DNA of 29,756 nucleotides, from assembly GCA_016987375.1 (NCBI GenBank), contig PJRA01000272.1, forward strand, positions 194,091-223,846, given 5' to 3'. This document shows positions 19,562 through 29,756 of this stretch, one piece after another. The first letter of the stretch is position 1. Every line of letters starts with the position of its first letter. Below the pieces are notes generated by a model. That model saw only the letters and a list, made by a program, of their open reading frames with translations. It was not told the origin of the DNA and did not search any database. Source of the stretch: Brachionus koreanus (lineage: Eukaryota > Rotifera > Eurotatoria > Ploima > Brachionidae). Position numbers and translations under genes: made by a program.

Positions 19562-19990
19562 AAGAAAGGTATAAGATTGGTTTAAAAAATTTAGCAATGA
19601 TACGGTAATAAAGACTTCAAAGGAAAAAAGGATCAAGTAGACCAGCTAGTCTTGATCAGAATGCTTTGCGAACGACTATTGAGAGCAGCTCCAAATTTAG
19701 TGCTCGCCAATTATCAAATGGCTTTTACACATCAAAATCTCGTTATCTTAATTTGATAATGTGTTTGGTGGAATTTCCAAGGGTCAAAATACTTTCAGCT
19801 GATTCTAGGCAGTCATGCTATAAATACAGAACTTTATTCTAAAAAATTAGAATGAATGTATGCTTCAATTCTAGAAAAATATTCTTCTTTGGTTAACCGA
19901 AAGCCAGGTATGCTTATTCAAGATAATGCTAGACTTAATACAGCTAGAAGAACAATGGCAAAAATAGAATAGCTATAAGAGATCGAACTT
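19562..19990 (+). pseudogene. Mariner transposase remnant, internally deleted
   Basis: The plus frame reads DWFKKFSNDT, then SSRPASLDQNALRTTIESSS and KFSARQLSNGF, the mariner GRPxxxDxxxLxxxxExxPxxTxxELA linker. After a deletion it resumes CVWWNFQGSKYFQLILGSHA and INTELYSKKLE-stop-MYAS, then LVNRKPGMLIQDNARLNTAR, which holds the second catalytic Asp (HDNARPHTA block). The segment carrying the first Asp is mostly missing, the last Asp block is gone, and there are at least three stops. The match to metazoan mariner elements is clear; it is a dead copy. Confidence 0.8.
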
Positions 19991-19999
19991 CTCTTTTAA

Positions 20000-20760
20000 A
20001 ACTAGCTTAACTTTTTTTTTTATTTATCAAAAAAAAAAGTTAAAATGAAAACAAAATTTTTTTCAATCATACTTATCAATTTTTTCAGTAGATGAACGTT
20101 TCTTGAGGAAATTTTTTAAAATTAATAAAAGTTTCTAATTGAAAATATCTTTATTCACAAATATATTAAAATAGAAAATTCAAAATATTTTTGGTTTTTG
20201 ATATATATTTTTTCTATCTTTTCTATTAAAAATTATCTGGCATGGTGAAATAAAAAACAAATTAAACCGTAAATTTTTATTCAACTTTCATCAAAAGAAA
20301 TCTGCGCCGAACAAAAGAAGCAGATCATTTAGCCAAATTAACATTTTCCAGTTGAATTCTAGGATTTAAAATTTATTTTTGACTTTGGAATCAGTTTTGA
20401 TCTAAGATTTGAATTGATTCTAAGTTTGATATTGATTTGTATAAATTCAAATATTGGTCATAATAGAAGACAGTTTTTAATTTTTTCTCTAAAATTATTT
20501 TAGCAGTAAAATTATAAAAAAACTGCGGCTTGGACTATATTAAACCAAAGTAGTCGGTTCGCGATTCTTGGCCATTCTATCATCGATCTTCTTCTTTATT
20601 AAGATTGAGAGACCTAAATTCTATCAATAATAAAATTATGTATCGCAAGTAGCTTTACCTACTCATTCTATAATGCTCAAGGAATTCTTTCTTAAATAAT
20701 AATTTTTAGAATTCGAATTAGCCTTCAATAATTTTTCAATAATTTTAATCATTCATAAAA
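20000..20760. other. Spacer with palindromic A/T tract, no gene
   Basis: At 20007-20042 AGCTTAAC plus a T-run faces an A-run plus GTTAA, a hairpin-forming tract. 20520-20660 is less AT-rich (GCGGCTTGGACTATATTAAA) and may be further LINE debris beyond the fragment at 20766. Confidence 0.35.
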
Positions 20761-20765
20761 TTTAG

Positions 20766-20991
20766 AATTTCAAGACGATTGACAATTTTATGAAATTGAA
20801 CTACATCACAACTTGCTCATATTGTTTTCAAACAATTCCAAGTCCTTATTCCAAGTCTATTTAATCTTTCGTGATAATCAAGTTTTCTCAACTTTATCAG
20901 TTTTCAACTTAGTTGCTATGCTTTGAATTTTTTCAATTTTATTTGTCTACTTCCTCAAATACCATAGCAAAGAGATGATGGTGTATTTCAA
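20766..20991 (-). pseudogene. Decayed LINE reverse-transcriptase C-terminal fragment
   Basis: Minus frames give LKYTIISLLWYLRK, NKIEKIQSIATKLKTDKVEK, LDYHERLNRLGIRTWN and VVQFHKIVNRLEI with stops and a frameshift. Order and spacing follow the LEYxxxxWxPxxxKxxxxIEKIQxRATKL...YxERLxxLxLxTLxxRRxRGDxIxxFKIxN pattern of CR1/Jockey-like LINEs. It is more diverged than the copies at 4546 and 27147. Confidence 0.7.
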
Positions 20992-22340
20992 GAGTAAGGT
21001 TTATCATTTTGATATTACCCCAATTCTTAAATTTGAAGCATTTTCTGATAATCTATCATATTTTGTTTAAAAATATCTGCGTTTTTTCTGTGAAAGATTA
21101 GAAAATTTTTGTTACCTTTTAGAGTTGATTAATTTTTAAACTTTAGCTCCTAGTATTTTTGTCTAAGAATTTCAAATCTTTAAATTCAACTCCAAAAATA
21201 TTCATACAGGAAAAAATTGAGGAAAAATTAATTTTTAAGAGCTTAAAAATTATACATTTTTTTACTTCTATCGATATTTTATTTAAATTTTAAGAATACT
21301 ATCCCATAAATGATATCAAGAAAAGGCTTACCTTCAAAATTTTGAACTAAAAATTCATGAGCCTGTCAAATCAATTAAGATTTTAAAAATTTACTTGTCA
21401 AATTTAATCTTTTCAAGAAAAAAACACGAAAAAAATTCAAAAAAAGTTTCTTGTTATATCAAAAAACAAAATTAAATTAATTCCGAAATATGCTGTTTTT
21501 AATTAAATTATCAATAACTCAAAATTTTGATCATTTTATATTTTCATTTGTAAAAGATGTTAGCAAAGTTATTTATAAACTTAGAGTCTAAAAATATCTT
21601 GTATTCAATTTTTTTTTTTGTAATTAAAAAATATTTTTTTTAAATCGAATACAAATCAAAATTTCTTACATTTAATCAAGTTTTTATTTGATATTGTTTA
21701 ATTGGTATCTTGAGGTGACTCTTATCATAATTAAAAAAAAGTGAAAAATCAATTTTTCTAGCAAATACTAAAAATGGAATCTTCTTTTATCTTTCCGTTT
21801 AATATTATATTGTTTTATGTATTTGTTTAATGGTAAAAATCAATTAACCAAGTCTGCATTTAATTAATATTTAAAAAAAAAGTTAGAAAAAATTTTATTT
21901 AAATATTAATACCAATTTTATTATATTTGATCTAAAAAATTTTACATAAAAAACTTCTAAAAAATCATTATGAACCAAACAGGAAAAAAACACAAAAAAT
22001 TAATGATAGATATAAGAGCACAACCTTTAAAATTTAAAAGGAAAAAAAGTTAAATCACGATGCAATGAAATCTCAACTGAGAAAAGATATTGAATACATT
22101 TGATATTTAAAAATTTAGGCTTCCATGAGATTTCAACTTTAAAGCATACAAAACCATTCTACACAATTTTAATAAATAGTAGTTGTTTTCAATGAATGAA
22201 TTTTCTTAAAGTCAAGTGTATTTTGTTTAATCAATTGAAAGTCAGGTGAATTTTTGGTTAAAACTATCTCAAATGAATTACCAACAAATATTTAGTGTTC
22301 TTTAAATGGTTTTGATTTCCTTTATGTATTTAATCATTTT
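20992..22340. other. AT-rich spacer, no gene seen
   Basis: Long A/T-rich stretch upstream of the potassium channel gene; no reading frame, RNA gene or repeat family recognised. Confidence 0.5.
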
Positions 22341-22346
22341 GTTTAC

Positions 22347-22354
22347 TATAAAAG
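22347..22354 (+). promoter_or_regulatory. TATA box (TATAAAAG) upstream of Kv exon 1
   Basis: TATAAAAG, 37 nt before the ATG at 22391. It supports that ATG as the start and implies a short 5' leader. Confidence 0.45.
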
Positions 22355-22390
22355 CTTAATAAAAAAATAGAATTTTATAGTTCAATAACT

Positions 22391-25300
22391 ATGAAAAAAC
22401 GTCGACTCAAAACTAATCGGGTAAGTCAAATTTTTAAATAAGTAATTTTCAGGCTAGAAAAAATAATTCATTAAAAATGCAATGTTAAAAAATATTAAAA
22501 AATTGAATTAATGATTTAATTTTTTTATAATTTAAAAATAAAATCAATTTTTAATTGAAAATTTTTATCCAACAATTTTGTTTTGACTAGGATCAATCGA
22601 CTTGAAACTTTGATAATTGACGGAGCATACTAATTCATGGTTAAGTAACTTCCGGTATGGTTCCAAATTTACGAGATTTCGTCACACATATTAATTGCTA
22701 TTATTTCCGATAACAATAATTTACACCAGGTTTAGAATGCATCAAGATTAATTTTTAATTAAAAGAATTGATTTCTGCTATAGGTACTAAATAAAATGAT
22801 GCCAAAATTAAAGATGACTAAATGCTTTCTTGCTCCAGGGCCTAACAGTTAAGATAAAATTAAGACTTCAATTATTATCACTTAAAATAAGATATGCTTT
22901 GCTATGGTGTTTAGGGCTCTCTGTCAAAAATCGATAAAGACCCACTTCTCAAAATGAATCTAATTCTATAAACCCATCATTATGAAAATATTTTAAATTT
23001 TCATTTGATTTTTTTAAAATTTCATGTATAAGTTAAAATTAATTTTATGAGCAAAAATAAAAAAATCTCTCATCAAAAATTAGGGATAATAAATGAGTGT
23101 TCTCAAGAAAATTTTAAATAACAATGTTTGTGATTAATTGTTATTGAAAGCAATAAAAATTAGTGGAATTTTTTTCCTTATTCAACAAAATACTTTCTAA
23201 ATTTTCGGCTTTTTTGCTCATTTAAACGTCAAAATAAAATAAAATTTTATTATTAATATTTTAAAACATAAGACAGGAAAATGCCGAAAACAAAGCCATG
23301 AAGAAAATAGAACAAAGTAAAAAAAATTTTTTAATTTTTAATTATTTAAGACCGACGCAATGTACTCAAGTGGAGTCAATTCACGACATAGCAGTAATCG
23401 TTATGAATTGAAATCAAACAAAAGAAAGTTTATGAAAAAAAGTCAATTAGAAAAAAAAGAAGAGTCTCTACCAAGCATGATCAACTACCTCAATTCTCGA
23501 ATACGAATTAACATATCTGGAAAAGTATTTGAAGTTCCAGAAAACATACTAAAACGATATCCATTGACGTTACTTGGATGCTATGAAGAAAGAATGAAAT
23601 TCTATGACAACATAAAAGATGAATTTTTTTTCGATCGTAATAGAGAGGCGTTTGAAGGTAAACTTTTAGTTAAGAGAAATCATTTTCATTTATTTTCCTC
23701 AATAATTAGTTAGGCTTTTAAACTAAAAACAGGCTTCAAGACTAACTAATTATCTAAGTAAATTTTTTGTTAAATAAAAAATCAAATAAATATAAATTTC
23801 TGTTTAAGGAATTTAATTTTATGATTTATAATGCTTAATAAAAATTAATTTTAATTTTTCTAAAATTAAGTTCTACAATTTAATTAAAATCGATGTAAAC
23901 TAAGTTAAAGCTTTTTATTTGTTATATTCATTGATAGAATGATGTTAATTCAATCTTAATTACTTTGATCTTTATTTAATTGATAAAATAAAATTTTAAT
24001 TCTTTTGAGAAAATTCTAAGAAATTTTTTTGCAGCTTTAATAAAATTTCTAAGACACATCTTGATTTGCGTTAAGTCATAATTAAAATTTAAATCTTAAA
24101 AAAAGTTTATTTTTGATAAAAGATTAAAAATTTTTGATTCAAGGAAGTATTACACAAAATTTCAATTTTTCTTCTGGACTATTTTAGTAAAAATAATAAA
24201 TAAAAAAAATGGTTTTAATTTATTAAGAGCACTTAGATATTGACCCTGAATTGACTCTTTGGCTCAAAAGATTCAACATTAAAAAAAGATATAGAATAAT
24301 GTTGGTCCAAGAACATTATTATTCAAAGAATTAAAAAATGCTGATTAATTCTAGATTTTTGGAAATTTTTTTTGCTTTATTTTTTCTTAATGGGATCTCT
24401 GATGAATAAAGATAGAATGAGGTGAAAGAGAGAGAGAGATAAATAACTTGAGAGAGATTAACTCCCAAGGTTAGTTACTAAGCAAGGTCTAATACAATTT
24501 AAATTTTTTTACGCGAAGAGGGGAAAAGCTCATTAGTTCGGAGAAGAAAGAATGAGAATTTGAATAGGTAAAGAATAATTTAATTGTAATATAAAAACAG
24601 ATATTAATATTTAACATCTATTTTTATTAAATAATGATATAATTTTTTAGCTATTAAGGTATTTTCTCCTACCACTACTAGAATAATTTTTGAGATTAAC
24701 TCTCAAGGTTGTTCCTAAGCAAAAATTCATACAACCTGTATATTTAGAAAAGTGTGGTTTAAAAGAGGAATCGAACTAGGGAAGAAAAAAAAGAAAATTA
24801 AATAAATATATTGATTAAAAAAAAAGCTAATTAAATCAAATTAGAAAAAAGTAATTGAAAAAAAAGGTCTCTTTTTTGTTTTCTACTTTTGTGTATTTTT
24901 TCTTTTTTCCGTTTTGATTATGTTGATTTATTTAGGGTAAATTATAAGTATATTTATTTATTTAAATAATAATTTAGGCAGAGCCTTGGCTGGTTGGAAT
25001 GGAGACTTAGTTAGTCCTTCCTTTCAGCCACATGAAAATATTTTTGAATAACAAAACTTGTTTTGAGAGAATGTTTGGTTAGATTAGAGCTGAATTTTAA
25101 ATTTAGCTGTGAATTTTAGCAAAATGATTTGAATAAATAGCATAAAAATTAAAAAAAAAAAAAACTCATTATGAAAAAATTAATTAAAAAATTGAATAGT
25201 TAAAACTACAGTAGAATTAGGTATTAGGATTAGAATCTGTATATGTATAAATTATAAGTATATGGTATCTACATAATGTACTGTTTATCTAAGGCTTCTG

Positions 25301-26654
25301 AAGAATACAAGAAATTGTTGGCAAGAAAAATTCGAAAATGTTAAATTTAATTTTGACTTTATTAATTAGATTATTTTATTGCAAATAATTTTTTGATTAA
25401 AATTTTCATTAAGGTATTATTCAATTTTATCAAACCAATGGTATTTTAGACATTCCAATTTTTGTTCCGATTGATGTATTCTATGAAGAACTTAAATATT
25501 TTAAAATAGACTCATACTTGGATTGTGAGACAAAATGTGATGAGTTACTTTTGCTAACAGCTCTTAAACATGAAATCAAATTAATAAAACATGAACTAAA
25601 GAATTCTCCTTCAGAACAAATACCAACCGAAAATATTAAATCAAAAATAAAAAAACTACGGATTCGTTTTCACAAGTATAAGTATTATATTCAAGATGAC
25701 GATGAATTAAATTTTGAAGATACATCCAATATGCCTAAAAATAAATACCAACTGGCTTTATGGACTTTTCTGGAGCGACCAAATTCTTCTTTATACAGTC
25801 AAATTTTTGCATTTTTTGCTCTAATAGTTGTAATTATATCAGTTGTGATTATGTGTCTAGAAACTGTAGTTGAGTCTCAAACACGTTCCAGCACCTACGA
25901 AGATCAAATACACATTGAAGAACGAAACATTATTTTTTTTATTTTGGAATTTTTCTGCAATTTAGTATTTTCAGTTGAATTTTGCCTAAGGCTGATAGCT
26001 TCCCCAAATAAAGTGCAATTTTTAAAAAATTTCCTAAATTTTATTGATATTATAGCTGTTGTGCCTTTTTGGACTGTTTTAATAATAAATAATCACAATT
26101 TTTTGAGTCTATTGAATCTTAATGAGGAAATTGAATTTAAAAAGCGTCAAAATAATCAATATTCTTTATCGGTGCTTCGTATTTTGAGACTTACTCGTGT
26201 TCTTCGAGTATTCAAGCTTTCAAGACACATACAAATTTTAAACGTTATGGGAAAAATATTATACGAATGTCTGTATGAAATCATTTTGTTGTTAACATTT
26301 CTGGCAATAAACATAGTAATATTTTCAAGTCTTATTTATTATATTGAATTGGACACGCTCGGGGAAAAATCCCCATTTATTAGTAAGAAATACTCTAAAA
26401 TAGAAAAATTAATTACAAAATTTTACTATAAATTTAAAGGCATTCCTCACTCGTTTTGGTGGGCCATTATTTCATTTACTACTATCGGCTATGGAGATTT
26501 AATTCCACAGTCAACGGTCGGAAAAGTGTTTGGGTCTTGTTTTATAGTATGTGGAATATTGATCGCATTGCTTCCTGTCCCGATTTTGTCTTGTAAATTT
26601 GAAAAGATCTACAAAGAATGTTCGTATGAGAACCGGAAAAATTCTGAAGATTGA
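22391..26654 (+). CDS. Shaker/Kv1-like voltage-gated potassium channel subunit, three exons
   Basis: Exons 22391..22420, 23351..23657 and 25414..26654 with introns of 930 and 1756 nt. The total is 1578 nt, 525 residues. Exon 1 is ten codons (MKKRRLKTNR) ending at GTAAGT; exon 2 could instead start at its own ATG, 23360. The T1 tetramerisation domain (from about 60) spans exons 2-3: NISGKVFEVPENIL, DEFFFDRNREAFE, then GIIQFYQTNG. S1 begins near 242. S4 begins near R368 with a charge every third residue (LRILRLTRVLRVFKLSRH). The selectivity filter TTIGYGD is at 468-474 and the S6 PVP gating motif at 500-502. These features place it in the Kv1-type family. The S5-pore turret is about 20 residues longer than in Kv1, and the cytosolic C-terminus after S6 is only some 25 residues, with no ETDV-type PDZ ligand. 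It should assemble as a tetramer in the plasma membrane. Confidence 0.93.
24427..24440. repeat. Short GA-dinucleotide tract in Kv intron 2
   Basis: A run of GA dinucleotides just before the first copy of the intronic repeat at 24454. Confidence 0.5.
24454..24722 (+). repeat. Pair of diverged direct repeats in Kv intron 2
   Basis: GAGATTAACTCCCAAGGTTA... at 24454-24485 and GAGATTAACTCTCAAGGTTG... at 24692-24722 align over about 31 bp with few changes. Each is followed about 50 bp later by a purine-rich block ending in GGAGAAGAAAG or GGGAAGAAAAA. Both look like two decayed copies of one dispersed element. Confidence 0.45.
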
Positions 26655-27140
26655 AATATTATAAAAAAAAGTAAAAATCACAAATAGTTTGTTGCTTATC
26701 TTTTTGATAGACACTAACTTTTTCTGTAAAAGATTCACAATTTTTTTTTTTCCTACACCAATGACCAAATGACTAAATGAAAATAATTAGACTTTTATAT
26801 TTTAGTTAAATAATTTAATAAATAATTAATTAAAAATATAATAAAAATGGTTGAATATTTTTTTTAATTAAATACTAATTATTTATTCAAAAATAAATAA
26901 ATTAATTTTTTTTAATTAAACTATTCTAAATTATCTTTCATGTAAGGATTTATCAATTATTTTAATTTTGAAGAGAATTAAATGGCAAATTAAACGAGTC
27001 GTCATCCACAAAGACAAGCGGAACGACTTCATGGCACATAGCCTAACTTTGTGTATTGAGGAAGATGTTTGAAGAAGAGATTTTTTTTGAAATGATTGAC
27101 TAATGTGAAGTTCTAAAACTAAAACTTATAAGACATTTAA
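26655..27140. other. 3' spacer of the Kv gene with one GC-richer patch
   Basis: AT-rich except 26995-27072, which is clearly richer in G+C and encodes KRVVIHKDKRNDFMAHSLTL on plus or VRLCAMKSFRLSLWMTTRL on minus. It may be coding debris of an unidentified element. Confidence 0.4.
26817..26822 (+). terminator. Possible polyadenylation signal AATAAA
   Basis: First AATAAA after the Kv stop codon, about 160 nt downstream. Confidence 0.35.
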
Positions 27141-27146
27141 AACATA

Positions 27147-28085
27147 TTATGTTTTATGAAAATTAAAACATAAAAAAAACTTATTTTCATCTAGGAGTTT
27201 ATTCCATTCATTTACGACTCTATTTGTAAGGAAGTTAAATCTAGGAAGACAGTTCTTTATTCTTTCATGAGTGACACAAAAGCTATTTCTCCTCAACTCG
27301 TATCTTCGCCTACCAGGTTTTGTGTTAAGACTGTAGTTGATTCCTTTATTAAATTCAATTTGTTCATAATTGTTTACCAATTTGAGCATCTGGATTAGAT
27401 CACCTCTTAATCTTCTTGTTCTCAAGTTAGTTAAATCTAGCCTTAAAAAACGCTGTTGATAATCCAAATTACGCATTTCTGGAATCAACTTTGTTGCTCT
27501 TCGTTGAACTCTCTCAAGTTCAATAATTTGATAGTCTCGCTACAAGGATAAATAAATGCTTTCTTAATTAAGCCTAACATTTTATTTGCTTAGCTGTAGC
27601 ATTTTTGACTTGAGTAGTTCATTTTAAATCACTTTAAATATCCAAATTCCTTTCAATGTTTGACTTACTCATTGATTTTGAACCAACTTTATAATCAAAC
27701 TCTTGATTTTTGATGCCAATATGAAAAACTTTCCAATTTTCTATATTTAACTGAGTGGACCATTCTTTTGACCATTTACAAACTTTATCCGATTGTGATT
27801 ATAAATCGAGTTCAAGTTTTCAATTTTTGATAAGATCTTCGTGTCATCGGCAAAAGCTTTACAATTGTTTTGGACAATACTCAACATATCATTTATAAAA
27901 AAAATAACGAAAAGAGGACCCAGCACTGAACCTTGATGAACTCCACTTTTGACCTTTATCCAACTTGGGCTGGTATCGCCTAATATTACTTTTTGTGAAC
28001 ATTCTAAAAGAAACGCCTTTATCCAATTTATCAGGCCTTCACCAAGTCCAAAAAAATTGAATTTATATAGAAACAAAAACCAAAT
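27147..28085 (-). pseudogene. Non-LTR retrotransposon (LINE) reverse transcriptase, broken
   Basis: Minus strand. First block (28076 to 27747) reads FFGLGEGLINWIKAFL, GVHQGSVLGPLFVIFFINDM and KAFADDTKI, containing the RT GxxQGSxLxPxLFxxxxNDL motif and the catalytic FADD. After a stop a frame continues WSTQLNIENWKVFHIG and NLDI. A frameshift leads to ANKMLGLIKKAFIYPCSETI, and then RDYQIIELERVQRRATKL, LRTRRLRGDLIQMLKLVNN and THERIKNCLPRFNFLTNRVV. The upstream palm motifs and the endonuclease are missing, so it is a 5'-truncated and mutated copy. The domain style is CR1/Jockey-like. It shares its last 110 bp with the fragment at 4546-4737. Confidence 0.88.
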
Positions 28086-28614
28086 ATAAAAATCTAATTA
28101 GTTTAATTAAACAAAGGCTGACTACATTAACTTGATCAAATACTTAATTATCTGAGTTTATTGTATTGGCCAACTAAGTCGTCGATGACAGTCTTGAAGA
28201 GTGTCTTCTTAAACATTATTCAACCATTCTAGATAATTTTAATTTTGTTTTAATTTAATCAGATATTTTATTGATTTTATTAGGAAGTAAAATTGCTTTT
28301 TATTTATTTAATTAGTTGAAGATAAATATAAATAAATTGTATTAATCATTTACAAAATTTTGATAAATAAAATTTTTTATTTAATTAAAAATCAGTCAAA
28401 CTAAATTAACTTGCTAAATGCTAAAAATTAAAATTTAATTAAAATATTCTCAAATAAATTTAATGAATATTAATTTCGTTTATAAAATATAACTTTAATG
28501 AGAAAAACATTAATTTACTTAACTTTTAAAAATAAATAATTTTTTTAATTTTTTTTTTAAATGCATTAGAAAAGCAATTATTCAATTAAAATTATTCAAT
28601 AGAAAAGCAATCAA
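28086..28614. other. Spacer between LINE and the right-edge gene
   Basis: 28130-28215 is GC-richer and could be more LINE debris (FKTVIDDLVGQYNKL on minus); the rest is AT-rich. A direct repeat of AGAAAAGCAAT occurs near 28567 and 28600. Confidence 0.4.
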
Positions 28615-29756
28615 CTAAATATATCTAATTATATTATAAATTTTTAATTTTTTTTTGTTATCTCTTAGCTTAATAAGTTTCTCTTCTGAAATTGCAAAAG
28701 CTTTTAATTTCGATTCCAGAGATTTACTTAAACTGGGGAAAATTTCTTTTGAAATTCCTTGAGAATAAATAGCTGCCTGAAATTTAGACTCTGAGATTTC
28801 TGTTTTAGGAAAATCTTTTATAAAACATTTTTTTCCTGTTCCAAGCTGCATATACAAAACTAAATAAGGCATGTTTTTTGAAATATCAAACAATAAACTC
28901 GAATCTATTTTCTCAATTGTACTCGAGTCTTTTGGTTCACTCGGATTTTTCCACAGTTTGACTTGTACAACAATTGCGCTAATTGAATCAAAATTGTTTG
29001 TGGCTGAGGCAATTGGAATAACCAAATCGATAGCCTTTTGACCTATTTTACAATGAAATGCTGCACACCGCTTCAGTGCAGTTACCAAGCTCATTTGATT
29101 CATTGATTCTTTAACTTTTGTAAAATGAGTAAAATTAACCAACCCATTTAAAAGTAAAATAGGATTTTCTATCTGCTTTTTGATCATTTTTAGACAGCAA
29201 TTTTTTTCCTTAGTTTCGCATGACCAATTGTTTTCATATTTTCCACATTTGCTTGAGCATTCGCCATAAAGACTTTTAATAAACTCACCAACATAAACCA
29301 ACTTAGTAAAATGAAGCGGATAATCTAATTTGAATGCTTCAATACTTTTATCTTTAGCAAAAAGCAATATGAGCTTTGCAATTACTTCTCCCTTGTCACC
29401 TTTTGAAATTAAAGAAGACTCAATCAAATCGATTAATGTATTGACAAAATATTCTGGAGTTTTTATTGTATTCATCAAAAAAGCTGCCGCTTCAGCTAAA
29501 ATAGGCTCGGATGGATAATCAATTTGAAAAATATCGCGTTCTTTATCCACATAAATACAAACTGCCAAATTTTTTGCCACCATTTCTTGACAAGTAGATA
29601 AACATTTTGGCTTGATAATTCCGATTCTACTGCTCAGAATGGCAAGAGAGTCGTTTTCATCATACTCGTCGTTAAATGATTTTGAATTGATTAGCTTAGA
29701 AGCAGCTAAACGATAAATTTCTTTATAACTAATAGACTCGTATTTTCCATTTGAGT
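28615..29756 (-). CDS. Uncharacterised protein with possible PD-(D/E)xK nuclease core, 5' end outside window
   Basis: The minus frame is open from the right edge to TAG at 28615, 379 codons visible; the ATG at 29583 is internal because the frame continues upstream without a stop. Numbering from that Met, ordered landmarks are YPSEPILAEAAAFLMN (24-38), KGDKGEVIAKLILLFAKD (61-78), a Cys cluster (C109, C113, C122, C129, C130), and KRCAAFHCKIGQKAIDLVIP (171-190) followed by SAIVVQVKLW (202-211). The D186...Q207-V-K209 arrangement, acidic residue then (E/Q)xK on a predicted beta strand, fits a restriction-endonuclease-like fold. The SEPxLAEAA, GELxARLLL and SAIxxQVK landmarks resemble large uncharacterised fungal (basidiomycete) proteins as I recall them. 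Function is unknown; nuclease activity and any horizontal transfer are inference. Confidence 0.6.
   Translation of the reverse strand, partial: SNGKYESISYKEIYRLAASKLINSKSFNDEYDENDSLAILSSRIGIIKPKCLSTCQEMVAKNLAVCIYVDKERDIFQIDYPSEPILAEAAAFLMNTIKTPEYFVNTLIDLIESSLISKGDKGEVIAKLILLFAKDKSIEAFKLDYPLHFTKLVYVGEFIKSLYGECSSKCGKYENNWSCETKEKNCCLKMIKKQIENPILLLNGLVNFTHFTKVKESMNQMSLVTALKRCAAFHCKIGQKAIDLVIPIASATNNFDSISAIVVQVKLWKNPSEPKDSSTIEKIDSSLLFDISKNMPYLVLYMQLGTGKKCFIKDFPKTEISESKFQAAIYSQGISKEIFPSLSKSLESKLKAFAISEEKLIKLRDNKKKLKIYNIIRYI

Noticed and set aside
24965..25035. GC-richer stretch (CAGAGCCTTGGCTGGTTGG) as a small RNA gene
   Set aside because: I could not fold it into a tRNA and recognised no snRNA or 5S motif.
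26511..26768. Minus-strand frame over the end of the Kv gene
   Set aside because: It is a shadow of the S6 coding region on the opposite strand.
1..29756. CRISPR arrays, bacterial operons or prophage
   Set aside because: Spliced genes, metazoan families and polyadenylation signals show nuclear animal DNA; no regularly spaced repeats were seen.

Overview
This is an AT-rich metazoan genomic window, roughly three-quarters A+T by eye. The genes are split by very short introns (44-59 nt, GT...AG) and separated by long AT-rich spacers holding decayed transposons. A Phox2-type paired-like homeobox gene, a Shaker-type potassium channel, a glutamate carboxypeptidase II-like gene and a chitin-binding protein identify an animal. 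The compact introns, base composition and transposon mix suggest a rotifer such as Brachionus. That placement is inference and was not tested.

Layout. 1-720: broken Tc1/mariner-type transposase (-). 970-1889: two exons of a protein with an HExxH zinc-binding motif (-). 1996-2284: LINE scrap (+). 2843-4068: three-exon SMYD-like SET/MYND gene (-) lacking key SET motifs. 4546-4737: LINE 3' end (-). 5621-10066: complete seven-exon glutamate carboxypeptidase II-like gene (-); its 1.9 kb intron contains an antisense-decayed MULE-type transposase remnant. 10886-11184: ISXO2/Merlin-type DDE transposase remnant (-). 11731-13020: single-exon RNF14-type RBR ubiquitin ligase (+). 13612-14345: decayed element with an AT-hook-like exon (-). 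14508-14981: secreted CBM14 chitin-binding protein (-). 16957-17496: single-exon Phox2 homeobox gene (+). 18153-18567: three-exon PLAC8-family gene (-) with an 8-nt first coding exon. 19400-20000: mariner remnant (+). 20766-20991: another LINE scrap (-). 22391-26654: three-exon Kv1/Shaker-like channel gene (+). 27147-28085: broken LINE reverse transcriptase (-). 28615-29756: 5'-truncated gene for a protein with a possible PD-(D/E)xK nuclease core, resembling uncharacterised fungal proteins (-).

There is no operon-like functional grouping; neighbours are unrelated housekeeping, neural, cuticular and mobile-element genes. Exon joins were built by hand from splice consensus, reading-frame phase and protein-family alignment from memory. 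The joins for the carboxypeptidase, PLAC8, Kv and SMYD-like genes all give totals divisible by three. Transposase and LINE calls rest on recognisable signature motifs in decayed frames. At least five transposon types (Tc1-like, mariner, MULE-like, Merlin/ISXO2-like, LINE) share the 30 kb, and every copy appears dead.
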